From Campylobacteraceae bacterium (GTDB taxonomy: Bacteria; Campylobacterota; Campylobacteria; Campylobacterales; Sulfurovaceae), in the NCBI GenBank assembly GCA_027063325.1, contig JAMOSA010000146.1, positions 1-12,739 on the forward strand: 12,739 nt of DNA. Direction: 5' to 3'. A program made the position numbers and the translations under genes. The notes under the pieces are model-generated. The model worked only from the letters and a program-made list of their open reading frames with translations, ran no database searches and was not told where the DNA came from. Shown here in pieces: positions 1 to 7,010 of this stretch (the stretch's first letter is position 1; each line of letters starts with the position of its first letter).

Positions 1-2
1 AT

Positions 3-524
3 TATGATATAGAAACAGTAGAGTTAAAGCACTCTGTATCTACTATTGGATATATATACTCTCCACATACAAAACCAAAATTGAATATGGATATGGTAAG
101 AGCTTTGAATATTCCAATAGGTCCAATACTGCAAGAGATTAAAAAAAAAGACAAAATTGTACTAAATGGACAAACTATAGATACTTCACTGCTTTTAACT
201 CCACCAGATATACCAAAAAGAGTCATAATAGCAGGAGACAATCAAGAACCACAAAGATTTACTGCTCATACTCCAATTGATACAATGATACATGAAGCTA
301 CCTATATAGAGTCAGACTATAATAATCTAAAGATAAAATTTATGCATACTACTGCAAAAGATTTGGCAATTACAGCTCAAAAGATGGGAGTAAAAAGACT
401 TGTTATGACTCATATTAGTCCCAGATATACCAAAGATAGAGAGTATCAATTAATAAAAGAGGCAAAAGAGTATTTTGAGGGTAAAGTAATTTTGGCTCAG
501 GATTTTATGGAGATTGATATTTAA
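3..524 (+). CDS. rnz: Ribonuclease Z (tRNase Z), 3' part of gene, 5' end outside window
   Basis: This is a metallo-beta-lactamase-fold endonuclease that removes the 3' trailer from precursor tRNAs in the cytoplasm. The frame is open from the window edge, so the N-terminal half with the HxHxDH metal-binding motif lies outside; about 173 residues are visible. Visible family features, in order, are a histidine in LKHSVSTIGY, the KLNMDMVRALNIPIGP segment (which matches the 'GKxDxxxxxxLGIPxGPL' stretch of RNase Z), AGDNQEP carrying the metal-bridging Asp (codon 237-239; GDT is more usual), HEATY (His codon 291-293) and HISPRY (His codon 411-413), which corresponds to the HFSxRY motif. An internal TTG at 81 could be taken as a start, but homology continues upstream of it. 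The gene ends at TAA and is followed by a 131-base gap. Another MBL-fold hydrolase is the only real alternative and is less likely given the GIPxGP stretch. Confidence 0.87.
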   Translation, partial: YDIETVELKHSVSTIGYIYSPHTKPKLNMDMVRALNIPIGPILQEIKKKDKIVLNGQTIDTSLLLTPPDIPKRVIIAGDNQEPQRFTAHTPIDTMIHEATYIESDYNNLKIKFMHTTAKDLAITAQKMGVKRLVMTHISPRYTKDREYQLIKEAKEYFEGKVILAQDFMEIDI

Positions 525-624
525 ACTTAGGTACTTTGAATACAATAGATTAAAAGAGTGCTATACAATTTTTAGTATGAAGTTAGAAAATTACATCTGT
601 ATAACATCAAATTGATATATAGAG

Positions 625-630
625 TATAAT
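625..630 (+). promoter_or_regulatory. Candidate -10 box upstream of the peroxiredoxin gene
   Basis: A perfect TATAAT lies 25 bases upstream of the ATG at 656, inside the only sizeable gap before the bcp-dnaB pair. I see no convincing -35 box at 16-18 bases upstream; weak or missing -35 elements are normal in Campylobacterota sigma-70 promoters. The hexamer is part of a 12-base perfect palindrome (624-635). Transcription would start near 637, giving a short leader with AAGGAG at 645-650. In such AT-rich DNA a TATAAT can occur by chance. Confidence 0.45.
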
Positions 631-655
631 TATACAAATTAAACAAGGAGTTGAT

Positions 656-1126
656 ATGCCAGAAGTTGGAGAAAAAGCACCAAATTTTTGTCTGCCAAAT
701 CAAGATAGTGAAGAAGTATGCCTAAGAGATTTACAAGGTAGTTGGGTAATTCTTTACTTTTATCCTAAAGATAATACTCCAGGGTGTACTACTGAAGCTT
801 TGGATTTTACCCAAAAACTGCCAGAATTTACAGAGCTTGGAGCAGTAGTACTTGGAGTGAGTCCAGATTCAGTCAAAAAGCATCAAAACTTTATTGCAAA
901 AAAAGAGCTTGGAGTAACACTTCTTAGTGATGAAGACAAGAGTGTACTCAAAGAGTATGGAGTGTGGCAACTAAAGAAAAACTATGGAAGAGAATATATG
1001 GGTGTGGTACGCTCTACATTTATAATTTCACCTGATGGCAAAATTGCAGCCAAATGGGAAAAAGTTAGAGTCAAAGGGCATGTAGAAGCTGTATTGGAAA
1101 AACTAAAAGAGTTACAACAAAATTAA
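656..1126 (+). CDS. bcp: Thiol peroxidase Bcp/PrxQ (peroxiredoxin), apparently lacking the usual resolving cysteine
   Basis: This is a cytoplasmic thioredoxin-fold peroxiredoxin that reduces hydrogen peroxide and organic hydroperoxides. At 156 residues it has the normal Bcp length. The peroxidatic motif is PKDNTPGCTTEA, with the peroxidatic cysteine at Cys44 and the supporting Thr at 41. The conserved active-site Arg is Arg119 in VVRSTFIISPDGK. In E. coli Bcp the resolving cysteine lies five residues after the peroxidatic one; here that residue is Leu49. The only other cysteines are Cys12 and Cys22 near the N-terminus, so the protein may work as a 1-Cys enzyme or use one of those. The ATG at 656 is preceded by AAGGAG at 645-650. 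dnaB follows after 19 bases, so the two are probably co-transcribed. The family assignment is firm; the resolving mechanism is inferred. Confidence 0.95.
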   Translation: MPEVGEKAPNFCLPNQDSEEVCLRDLQGSWVILYFYPKDNTPGCTTEALDFTQKLPEFTELGAVVLGVSPDSVKKHQNFIAKKELGVTLLSDEDKSVLKEYGVWQLKKNYGREYMGVVRSTFIISPDGKIAAKWEKVRVKGHVEAVLEKLKELQQN

Positions 1127-1145
1127 TATTTGGAGATGGGAGTAT

Positions 1146-2585
1146 ATGGAGAGTATTTATAACCTAGATATAGAAAGAGCAGTACTATCAACAATCATTT
1201 TTGATGCTGAAGTATTTGAAGATGTAGCCGCAGTATTAAAACCAAAAGATTTCTATCTACCTTTTCATCAACATCTATTTGAGGCTATGGAAGCTCTCTT
1301 TAGTCAAGAGAAACCGATAGATGAGACATTTTTACGCAAAGAGTTGGAAAAAAAGAGGGATTTTGATGAAGAGGCTATGATACAGATACTCTCAACAAGT
1401 CCCATTACAAATACAAAATCATACATAGAAGAGATCAAAGCATACTCAGCCAAAAGAGCTTTAGTAACTTTGGCTACAGAGATCAAAAAATTGACCTTAG
1501 AAGATGAGCTTGACTCAACAGAAGTTATGGATAGGGTTGAGAAGAAACTCTATGAAATAACACAAGAGAGTATCAGTAATGACTTTAGAGATTCTGTTGA
1601 GATAACCAAATCTATGATGGGTGAGATAGAACGCCTAAAGGCTATGGGTAACTCCAAACTGATTGGTGTTGATACAGGCTTTAGAAATCTAAATGATAAA
1701 ACCAGTGGATTTGGCAAGGGTGATTTAGTAATAATTGCAGCTAGACCTGCTATGGGTAAGACTGCACTTGTACTTAATATGGCACTAAAAGCAATAGAAA
1801 GAGGTGAAGGGGTAGCATTCTTTTCACTTGAGATGCCAGCAGAGCAATTGATGCTAAGAATGCTCTCGGCAAAGACATCTATACCTTTGCAATCTCTTAG
1901 GGTAGGTGATCTTACAGATGAACAGTGGGAGCAGTTGGCTCAAGCGGTAGATGATATATCCAGAAGAAAACTCTTTGTTGATGATGGTGGTTATGCTACT
2001 ATTCACCATGTACGCTCAAAGCTTCGTAAGCTCAAAACACAACATCCAGAAATCAGTATGGCAATCATTGACTATTTGCAGCTAATGAGTAGTGATGGTG
2101 GCAGAGAAGGAAGACAACAAGAGATTAGTGAAATCTCAAGAGGTCTCAAACAACTTGCTAGAGAACTCCAAATACCAATCATCGCACTATCCCAGCTCAA
2201 TCGCTCACTAGAATCCAGAGAAAACAAAAGACCACTTTTAAGTGATCTTAGAGAGTCTGGTGCAATAGAACAAGATGCAGATATTATACTCTTTGTCTAT
2301 CGTGATGATGTATATAGAGAAGCCAAAGAGAAAGAAAAAGAGATGAAAGCCAAAGCAGAGGGCAAAGAGTACAAGAGTAACTACAGAAGAAAGCCCGAAG
2401 AGGAGACAGAACTCATAATTGGCAAACAAAGAAATGGACCAACTGGAACTGTTGATTTGATATTCCAAAAGAGATTTACCAGATTTGTAGATGCCAACAG
2501 CAGTAGTGGTGTACCATTTGAAGTAGTCTATGAAGAGGGTAATATAGATACAAAAGAGGGAAATATTGAGTTGCCACCTATATAA
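1146..2585 (+). CDS. dnaB: Replicative DNA helicase DnaB
   Basis: This is the hexameric 5'-3' helicase that unwinds the chromosome at the replication fork and recruits primase. At 479 residues it is near full family length. The N-terminal collar domain covers roughly residues 5-105, followed by a linker and a RecA-like motor from about 170. Walker A is ARPAMGKTAL (Lys205). Walker B is MAIIDYLQLM (Asp309). Further motor motifs are LSQLNRSLESR, DLRESGAIEQDAD and IGKQRNGPTG. Between YRDDVYR (385-391) and TELIIGKQRNG (from 421) lies a Lys/Glu-rich insertion of about 25-30 residues that is absent from E. coli DnaB; a comparable insert is known in Helicobacter pylori DnaB and is the best taxonomic hint in the window. 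No intein is present. The ATG at 1146 follows GGAG at 1132-1135 and GGGAG at 1138-1142. The position close behind bcp suggests shared transcription. No clear intrinsic terminator follows. Confidence 0.98.
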   Translation: MESIYNLDIERAVLSTIIFDAEVFEDVAAVLKPKDFYLPFHQHLFEAMEALFSQEKPIDETFLRKELEKKRDFDEEAMIQILSTSPITNTKSYIEEIKAYSAKRALVTLATEIKKLTLEDELDSTEVMDRVEKKLYEITQESISNDFRDSVEITKSMMGEIERLKAMGNSKLIGVDTGFRNLNDKTSGFGKGDLVIIAARPAMGKTALVLNMALKAIERGEGVAFFSLEMPAEQLMLRMLSAKTSIPLQSLRVGDLTDEQWEQLAQAVDDISRRKLFVDDGGYATIHHVRSKLRKLKTQHPEISMAIIDYLQLMSSDGGREGRQQEISEISRGLKQLARELQIPIIALSQLNRSLESRENKRPLLSDLRESGAIEQDADIILFVYRDDVYREAKEKEKEMKAKAEGKEYKSNYRRKPEEETELIIGKQRNGPTGTVDLIFQKRFTRFVDANSSSGVPFEVVYEEGNIDTKEGNIELPPI

Positions 2586-2666
2586 ATATGTGTAGATTTA
2601 TCCCATATATATATGAACTTTGTATATAGTTTATTATATTAAATATTTTAATTGCAATTTAGTTAA

Positions 2667-2672
2667 TATACT
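2667..2672 (+). promoter_or_regulatory. Candidate -10 box for the nuo operon
   Basis: TATACT (with an overlapping TAATAT) lies 53 bases upstream of the nuoA start in the 140-base gap after dnaB. No clear -35 box is visible. A 10-base perfect palindrome, AATTGCAATT (2650-2659), sits just upstream and could be an operator. If this box is used, transcription starts near 2679, so the hairpin at 2682-2699 would form at the extreme 5' end of the mRNA. The region is very AT-rich, so other boxes are possible, including one in the TTATTATATT stretch around 2631-2640. Confidence 0.35.
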
Positions 2673-2681
2673 AAAAGACCA

Positions 2682-2699
2682 AGAGGCTCTTATGCCTCT
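2682..2699 (+). promoter_or_regulatory. Hairpin in the nuo operon leader
   Basis: AGAGGC (2682-2687) and GCCTCT (2694-2699) are exact inverted repeats with a six-base loop, giving the only G+C-containing stem in the gap. The following bases (ATCTATTTAAAAC) are only partly T-rich, so it is at best a weak dnaB terminator. A 5' mRNA-stabilising or attenuating structure of the nuo transcript fits the position equally well. It lies 26 bases before the nuoA ATG, whose own ribosome binding site (AAGGGA, 2713-2718) is outside the stem. Confidence 0.4.
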
Positions 2700-2725
2700 A
2701 TCTATTTAAAACAAGGGATAGTAAA

Positions 2726-3085
2726 ATGCCACACAATCTACTACTTGCCTCTATACTTGTAGCTATACTTGTTATTATGCTTCCTGCCATTTTTCATCTT
2801 ACACGATATATAGGTGCCAAGAGTGATAATGAACGCAAAAATGAAGTCTATGAGAGTGGTATAAGAGATACAATAGGTGATCCATTTAATAGTTTTAATG
2901 TCAAATATTTTTTGGTTGGTATAGTATTTTTACTCTTTGATGTAGAGATACTCTATATTTTGCCATGGGCTGTAGAGCTTAAAACACTTGGAGTATTTGG
3001 CTTGATAGAGATGTTTGTATTTATAGGACTCATAACAGGTGGACTTATCTATATATTTAGATTAGGAGTTATGAAATGGATTTAA
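2726..3085 (+). CDS. nuoA: NADH-quinone oxidoreductase subunit A
   Basis: NuoA is a small membrane subunit of complex I at the junction between the peripheral arm and the proton-pumping arm, next to the quinone channel. The 119 residues hold three predicted membrane helices (about 5-27, 61-82 and 88-112). The long loop after helix 1 has the family signature VYESG...DPFNSFNVKYFLVGI; YECG is commoner than YESG. Helix 2 carries the conserved acidic pair in FLLFDVEILYILPWA. The ATG is preceded by AAGGGA at 2713-2718 with seven bases of spacing. It is the first gene of the nuo operon, and its end overlaps the start of nuoB by 10 bases. Confidence 0.97.
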   Translation: MPHNLLLASILVAILVIMLPAIFHLTRYIGAKSDNERKNEVYESGIRDTIGDPFNSFNVKYFLVGIVFLLFDVEILYILPWAVELKTLGVFGLIEMFVFIGLITGGLIYIFRLGVMKWI

Positions 3086-3594
3086 GTAGTGATGAACATC
3101 TACTTGGAGATTCTATTATTACAACAAAAGTAGATGCTGTAATTGACTGGGGCAGACAAAGCTCACTATGGCCATTTGTATTTGGAACTGCATGTTGTGC
3201 TATTGAGTTTATGGCAACAGCAGCTAGTAGATATGATATAGCAAGATTTGGTGCAGAGGTGCTGAGATTTTCTCCAAGACATGCAGATTTACTTGTAGTT
3301 GCTGGAACTGTTAGTATGAAACAAGCTCCAATACTCAAACAGATTTATGATCAGATGCCAGAGCCTAGATGGGTTATTAGTATGGGTGCATGTGCTAGTA
3401 GTGGAGGATTTTATGACAATTATACTACTCTTCAAGGGATTGATGAGATAGTACCAGTAGATGTATATGTAGCAGGTTGTCCACCTCGTCCAGAAGCTTT
3501 GCTTGATGCAGTAATGCAGATTCAAAAGATGCTGTGGAGTGAACCAGCACTTGAGCCAAGACACCCAAACTTTAAAAGTATATATGATGCATAG
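3076..3594 (+). CDS. nuoB: NADH-quinone oxidoreductase subunit B, N2 cluster protein
   Basis: NuoB holds the terminal [4Fe-4S] cluster N2, which passes electrons to quinone at the interface with NuoD and NuoH. The 172-residue protein shows the tandem cysteines Cys40-Cys41 in FGTACCAIEF, then Cys106 in SMGACASSGG and Cys135 in VAGCPPRPEAL. The 65- and 29-residue spacings between the last three match the four N2 ligands of E. coli NuoB. The surrounding RFSPRHADLLVVAGTV and MPEPRWVISMG stretches are also standard. The ATG at 3076 lies inside the end of nuoA and has its own AGGAG at 3064-3068. The 3' end overlaps the likely start of nuoCD. Confidence 0.98.
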   Translation: MDLSSDEHLLGDSIITTKVDAVIDWGRQSSLWPFVFGTACCAIEFMATAASRYDIARFGAEVLRFSPRHADLLVVAGTVSMKQAPILKQIYDQMPEPRWVISMGACASSGGFYDNYTTLQGIDEIVPVDVYVAGCPPRPEALLDAVMQIQKMLWSEPALEPRHPNFKSIYDA

Positions 3595-5290
3595 AATGCA
3601 TATTGAGATTGAAGAGTTACTCAAAATAGCCCCCTCTTCATCTTTAGAGGGTGTAATGGGTGATACACCTTTGATTCAAATAGATGCCTTAGAACTCTTT
3701 AATGCTATCAAAACCTTAAAAGAGAAGCTTGAATTTACTATACTGCTTGATATTGTTGGTATAGACTGGTTAAATTATCCTCTACAAAAAAGAGAGCGTT
3801 TTAGTCTGATTTATCTATTTAGACACAATAATTTCAAAGATACTATAGCTATTGAAGTAGCTATCCAAGAGCCTATATTTGGTGCAGATTCAATTACATC
3901 TATATATAGTGGAGCCAATTGGCTAGAAAGAGAGATATTTGATCAATACGGTATATATTTTGCATCTCATCCAAACCTAAAGAGAATTTTAAACCATTTG
4001 GAGTTTGAGGGGTATCCTTTGCGTAAAGATTATCCCATAAACCAAAGGCAAATTTGTACAAAAGCCCAAGATATGCTCGATGAGTTGTCAAAAGAGCTTT
4101 TGAAAAAAGATCTTGATTTAGAAAAAGACAATCTAATGCCACTCAACCTTGGTCCCTCACATCCAGCAAGTCATGGAACAATTAGAACTATAGTAGCACT
4201 TGATGGTGAAAAGATTGTAGCTTCTGCTAGTGAGATAGGGTATCTGCATAGAGGGTTTGAGAAAGCTTGTGAATACCATACGTACAATCAAATAATACCA
4301 TATACAGATAGACTCAACTACTGCTCTGCTTTGATGAATAATATTGCTTTTGCCAAAACAGTAGAAGAGATGCTTGATATTGAATTGCCAGATAGAGCTA
4401 TATTTATCAGAGTTATTTTGGCTGAACTATCCAGAATCATAGATCATCTTGTATGTCTTGCTGCTGCACTTTTGGATATGGGGGCTCAGACAAACTACTG
4501 GTATCTCTTTAATCCTAGAAATGATGCATATGACTTTCTTAGCAAACTCACAGGAGCCAGACTTACAAACAGTTTTATCAGAATTGGTGGAATGGCTTAT
4601 GATCTCTATGATGGTTGGGAGGGTGATTTGCAAGATATTCTCTACAAGGTTAGAAAGGGTGTTGATGAGACACTCATAATGGTAGCCAAAAATAGAATAT
4701 TTCAAGACAGAGTTCAGGATATATCACCAATATCACCAAAAAAAGCTATGGAGATGGGCTTTACAGGTCCAAATCTAAGAGCTTGTGGAGTAGATTATGA
4801 TATGAGAGCAGATAAACCATACTACTACTATGATAGTTTTGATTTTGATGTAATAGTAGGCAGTTGCGGTGATACCTATGATAGATTAATGGTAAGATTT
4901 GAAGAGATTTTACAAAGTATCAAGATAATAGAACAAGCAATAGTAGCACTTCCAAAGGGTGAAATCAACTATAACGATCGCTCCATAACACTACCGCCAA
5001 AGAGTGAAGTATATAATACAATAGAAGGGACTATAAATCAATTCAAACTCATATTTGAGGGTATCAAGGTAGCTCCAAAGATACACTACAGTGCCATTGA
5101 AGCTGCAAATGGTGAACTTGGATTTACAATTATCAGCAATGGCAGTGGAACTCCACACAGAGTAAAAGTAAGAGCTCCTAGCTTTTTGCATATGCAAGCA
5201 TACCCACAGATGATAGAGGGGTACCAGGTAGCTGATGCTATTATGACACTTGGAAGTCTAAATATAATAGCTGGGGAGATGGATAGATGA
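3584..5290 (+). CDS. nuoCD: Fused NADH-quinone oxidoreductase subunit C/D
   Basis: This gene fuses two peripheral-arm subunits. The NuoC part covers roughly residues 1-165 (LDIVGIDW, WLEREIFDQYGI, GYPLRKDYP). A Lys/Glu-rich linker of about 20 residues leads to the NuoD part, from about residue 185. NuoD forms the quinone cavity with NuoB: the quinone-site motif GPSHPASHG is at 190-198 and the quinone-binding tyrosine is Tyr240 in PYTDRLNY. The C-terminus ends in the typical GEMDR. With this start the protein has 568 residues, close to fused NuoCD from gamma-proteobacteria. The start is uncertain: ATGs at 3584, 3587 and 3596 cluster around the nuoB stop and none has a strong Shine-Dalgarno sequence (only AAAAG at 3574-3578). 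A GTG at 3539 would overlap nuoB by 56 bases and adds no recognisable sequence. The stop overlaps nuoE by four bases. Function is firm; only the start is in doubt. Confidence 0.96.
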   Translation: MMHRMHIEIEELLKIAPSSSLEGVMGDTPLIQIDALELFNAIKTLKEKLEFTILLDIVGIDWLNYPLQKRERFSLIYLFRHNNFKDTIAIEVAIQEPIFGADSITSIYSGANWLEREIFDQYGIYFASHPNLKRILNHLEFEGYPLRKDYPINQRQICTKAQDMLDELSKELLKKDLDLEKDNLMPLNLGPSHPASHGTIRTIVALDGEKIVASASEIGYLHRGFEKACEYHTYNQIIPYTDRLNYCSALMNNIAFAKTVEEMLDIELPDRAIFIRVILAELSRIIDHLVCLAAALLDMGAQTNYWYLFNPRNDAYDFLSKLTGARLTNSFIRIGGMAYDLYDGWEGDLQDILYKVRKGVDETLIMVAKNRIFQDRVQDISPISPKKAMEMGFTGPNLRACGVDYDMRADKPYYYYDSFDFDVIVGSCGDTYDRLMVRFEEILQSIKIIEQAIVALPKGEINYNDRSITLPPKSEVYNTIEGTINQFKLIFEGIKVAPKIHYSAIEAANGELGFTIISNGSGTPHRVKVRAPSFLHMQAYPQMIEGYQVADAIMTLGSLNIIAGEMDR

Positions 5291-5754
5291 GTTTTGAATT
5301 TACAAAAGAGGAGTTGGAGTATATTGAAGAGTTGTCACAAAGATATCCAAGCCCCAAAGCTTTGATGTTGCCACTTTTGTGGATTATACAAAACAGACTC
5401 AAGCATATTCCAACTGAAGCTTTTAAAGCAGTAGCAGATATAACAAAGACTTCAGAAGCTCAAGTATATGGAGTAGTAACATTTTATACAATGTTTACAC
5501 TAAAACCTACTGCAAAATACCATATACAGTTGTGCAAAACCCTAAGTTGCAATCTTTGTGGCTCAAAAGAGTTACTAAATCTACTCAAAGAGAGATTCAA
5601 TCTACTTCCAAACCAGCAAAATGGTGATTTTCAATTGACGCTTGTGGAGTGTTTGGGATCTTGTGGTACTGCTCCTGTAGTACAGATAAATAATAGACTC
5701 TATGAGAATTTGACACCTGCAAAACTGCAAAAGATTTTAGAGGATTTCTCATGA
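5287..5754 (+). CDS. nuoE: NADH-quinone oxidoreductase subunit E, N1a [2Fe-2S] protein
   Basis: NuoE is a thioredoxin-fold [2Fe-2S] subunit of the NADH-oxidising tip, paired with NuoF. At 155 residues it has normal length. After a helical N-terminal half (YPSPKALMLPLLWIIQ, VYGVVTFYTMF) come the four N1a ligands: Cys83 and Cys88 in LCKTLSC, then Cys122 and Cys126 in VECLGSCGTAP. A fifth cysteine, Cys91, sits three residues after Cys88; it is not a standard ligand. The ATG at 5287 overlaps the nuoCD stop as ATGA and follows GGGGAG (5273-5278) at eight bases. Its presence is informative because Helicobacter and Campylobacter complex I lacks NuoE and NuoF, so this cluster encodes the NADH-linked type. 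Confidence 0.97.
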   Translation: MSFEFTKEELEYIEELSQRYPSPKALMLPLLWIIQNRLKHIPTEAFKAVADITKTSEAQVYGVVTFYTMFTLKPTAKYHIQLCKTLSCNLCGSKELLNLLKERFNLLPNQQNGDFQLTLVECLGSCGTAPVVQINNRLYENLTPAKLQKILEDFS

Positions 5755-7010
5755 AAGAGGTAAAAATAGTAAGCAAAAGATTTGATATAGAGGGTATAAA
5801 CCATATAAAAAAGGCTATAGAGCATGGAGCTTACTCTACTATACACAAAATGTTTGATAAAGATCCCAAAACTATTGTAGATGAGATTGACAAAAGTGGA
5901 CTTAGAGGCAAAGGTGGAGGTGGTGCACCAACTGGAGCCAAATGGAAACTTATGCTCCAAGATTTCAAATTACCAAAAGTGTTGGTGATAAATTGTGATG
6001 AGAATGAACCAGGTACATTTAAAGATAGACAAATTATCAGCAAAGATCCACACCTGCTAATAGAGGGAATTATTTTAACCTCATATGCAATAGGTGCAAA
6101 TGATGTATATATATATATTAGAGGTGAGTATCACCAGTGGCAAAATATACTTCAAAAAGCTTGTGATGAAGCATATCTGCAAGGTTATCTTGGCAAAAAT
6201 ATATTAGGTAGCAAATATAGAGTAGATATAACAATTTGCAAAGGTGCAGGAGCTTATATCTGTGGTGAAAAGTCAGCTTTGCTTGAATCTTTAGAGGGCA
6301 AAAGAGGACACCCCAGACTAAAACCTCATCAAAAAGAGCCAGAGTGGTACTTTGGCAGACCTACACTTGTAAACAATGTAGAGACTATTGCAACAGTACC
6401 TTTTATAGTAGAAAATGGTGCAGATGCATACAAAGAGTATGGTACAAGCAAGAGTCCTGGCAGTATGCTATTTGCTATGAGTGGTCATATAAATAATCCC
6501 GGTGTTTATGAAGCTGAGTTTGGTACATCGATGATGGAGTATATAGAGTATTATGGAGGTGGCATAAAAGGTGGCAATCTCAAAGGTGTAATTCCAGGTG
6601 GTGCTTCTACACCTATACTCAATGCCACTGAAGTAGCAAAAGCAAAACTTGATTATGAGAGTATAAAAGAGCTTGGTTCATCACTTGGTACAGGTGGTAT
6701 GATAGTAATGAATGATAGTGTTAATATGGTAGAAGCTCTTAAAAATCTTCTTGAGTTTTATCATCATGAATCTTGCGGTCAATGTACTCCCTGTCGTGAA
6801 GGAACAGCATGGGTAGATGAGATAGTAGAATCAATGCTTAGATATAGTGCCTCTTACAACTCAATAGAGCAACTTTTGCAAATTGGTCAAACAATGAATG
6901 GTAAAACTATATGTGTATTTGCTCCTGCTGTATCTGGAGTGATAGATGGCTTTGTTAAAAAATTTAGAAGTGAGTTTGAGGAGTATCTAAGAGGGGTTTG
7001 TAATGAGTAG
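5751..7010 (+). CDS. nuoF: NADH-quinone oxidoreductase subunit F, NADH/FMN-binding, N3 cluster
   Basis: NuoF binds NADH and FMN, accepts the hydride and feeds electrons to cluster N3. The 419 residues show the glycine-rich nucleotide-binding loop GLRGKGGGGAPTGAKW from residue 50, the FMN-site motif NCDENEPGTFKDR (81-93), YIYIRGEY, and GAGAYICGEKSALLESLEGK from 165. The N3 ligands are Cys342, Cys345 and Cys348 in SCGQCTPCREG plus Cys388 in KTICVFAP; the 40-residue gap is as in other NuoF proteins. The ATG overlaps the nuoE stop by four bases and is preceded by AGAGG (5739-5743). A (TA)6 run at 6106-6117 merely encodes the conserved YIYI stretch. NADH as donor is inferred from the family; homologous subunits in soluble NAD-reducing hydrogenases are excluded by the surrounding nuo genes. 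Confidence 0.98.
   Translation: MKEVKIVSKRFDIEGINHIKKAIEHGAYSTIHKMFDKDPKTIVDEIDKSGLRGKGGGGAPTGAKWKLMLQDFKLPKVLVINCDENEPGTFKDRQIISKDPHLLIEGIILTSYAIGANDVYIYIRGEYHQWQNILQKACDEAYLQGYLGKNILGSKYRVDITICKGAGAYICGEKSALLESLEGKRGHPRLKPHQKEPEWYFGRPTLVNNVETIATVPFIVENGADAYKEYGTSKSPGSMLFAMSGHINNPGVYEAEFGTSMMEYIEYYGGGIKGGNLKGVIPGGASTPILNATEVAKAKLDYESIKELGSSLGTGGMIVMNDSVNMVEALKNLLEFYHHESCGQCTPCREGTAWVDEIVESMLRYSASYNSIEQLLQIGQTMNGKTICVFAPAVSGVIDGFVKKFRSEFEEYLRGVCNE

Noticed and set aside
525..655. Small gene or RNA in the gap between rnz and bcp
   Set aside because: I see no ORF with a ribosome binding site, no strong hairpin and no tRNA-like fold; only the candidate promoter near the 3' end is supportable.
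2604..2615. CATATATATATG palindrome after dnaB as a terminator
   Set aside because: It is a pure AT dinucleotide repeat with no stable G+C stem and no T-run, so it would not terminate transcription.
3539..3583. GTG start 15 codons upstream for nuoCD
   Set aside because: It would overlap nuoB by 56 bases, has no ribosome binding site and adds no NuoC-like sequence.
3289..3624. Antisense open frames of 60-111 codons across nuoB, dnaB, nuoG, nuoI and others
   Set aside because: They lie opposite well-identified genes, have low-complexity Cys/Ile/Ser/Tyr-rich translations and no plausible start signals; they result from AT-rich codon use on the coding strand.
6106..6117. (TA)6 dinucleotide run inside nuoF, a possible phase-variation tract
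   Set aside because: It encodes the conserved YIYIRGEY motif, is short, and a two-base slip would destroy an essential gene; protein conservation explains it.
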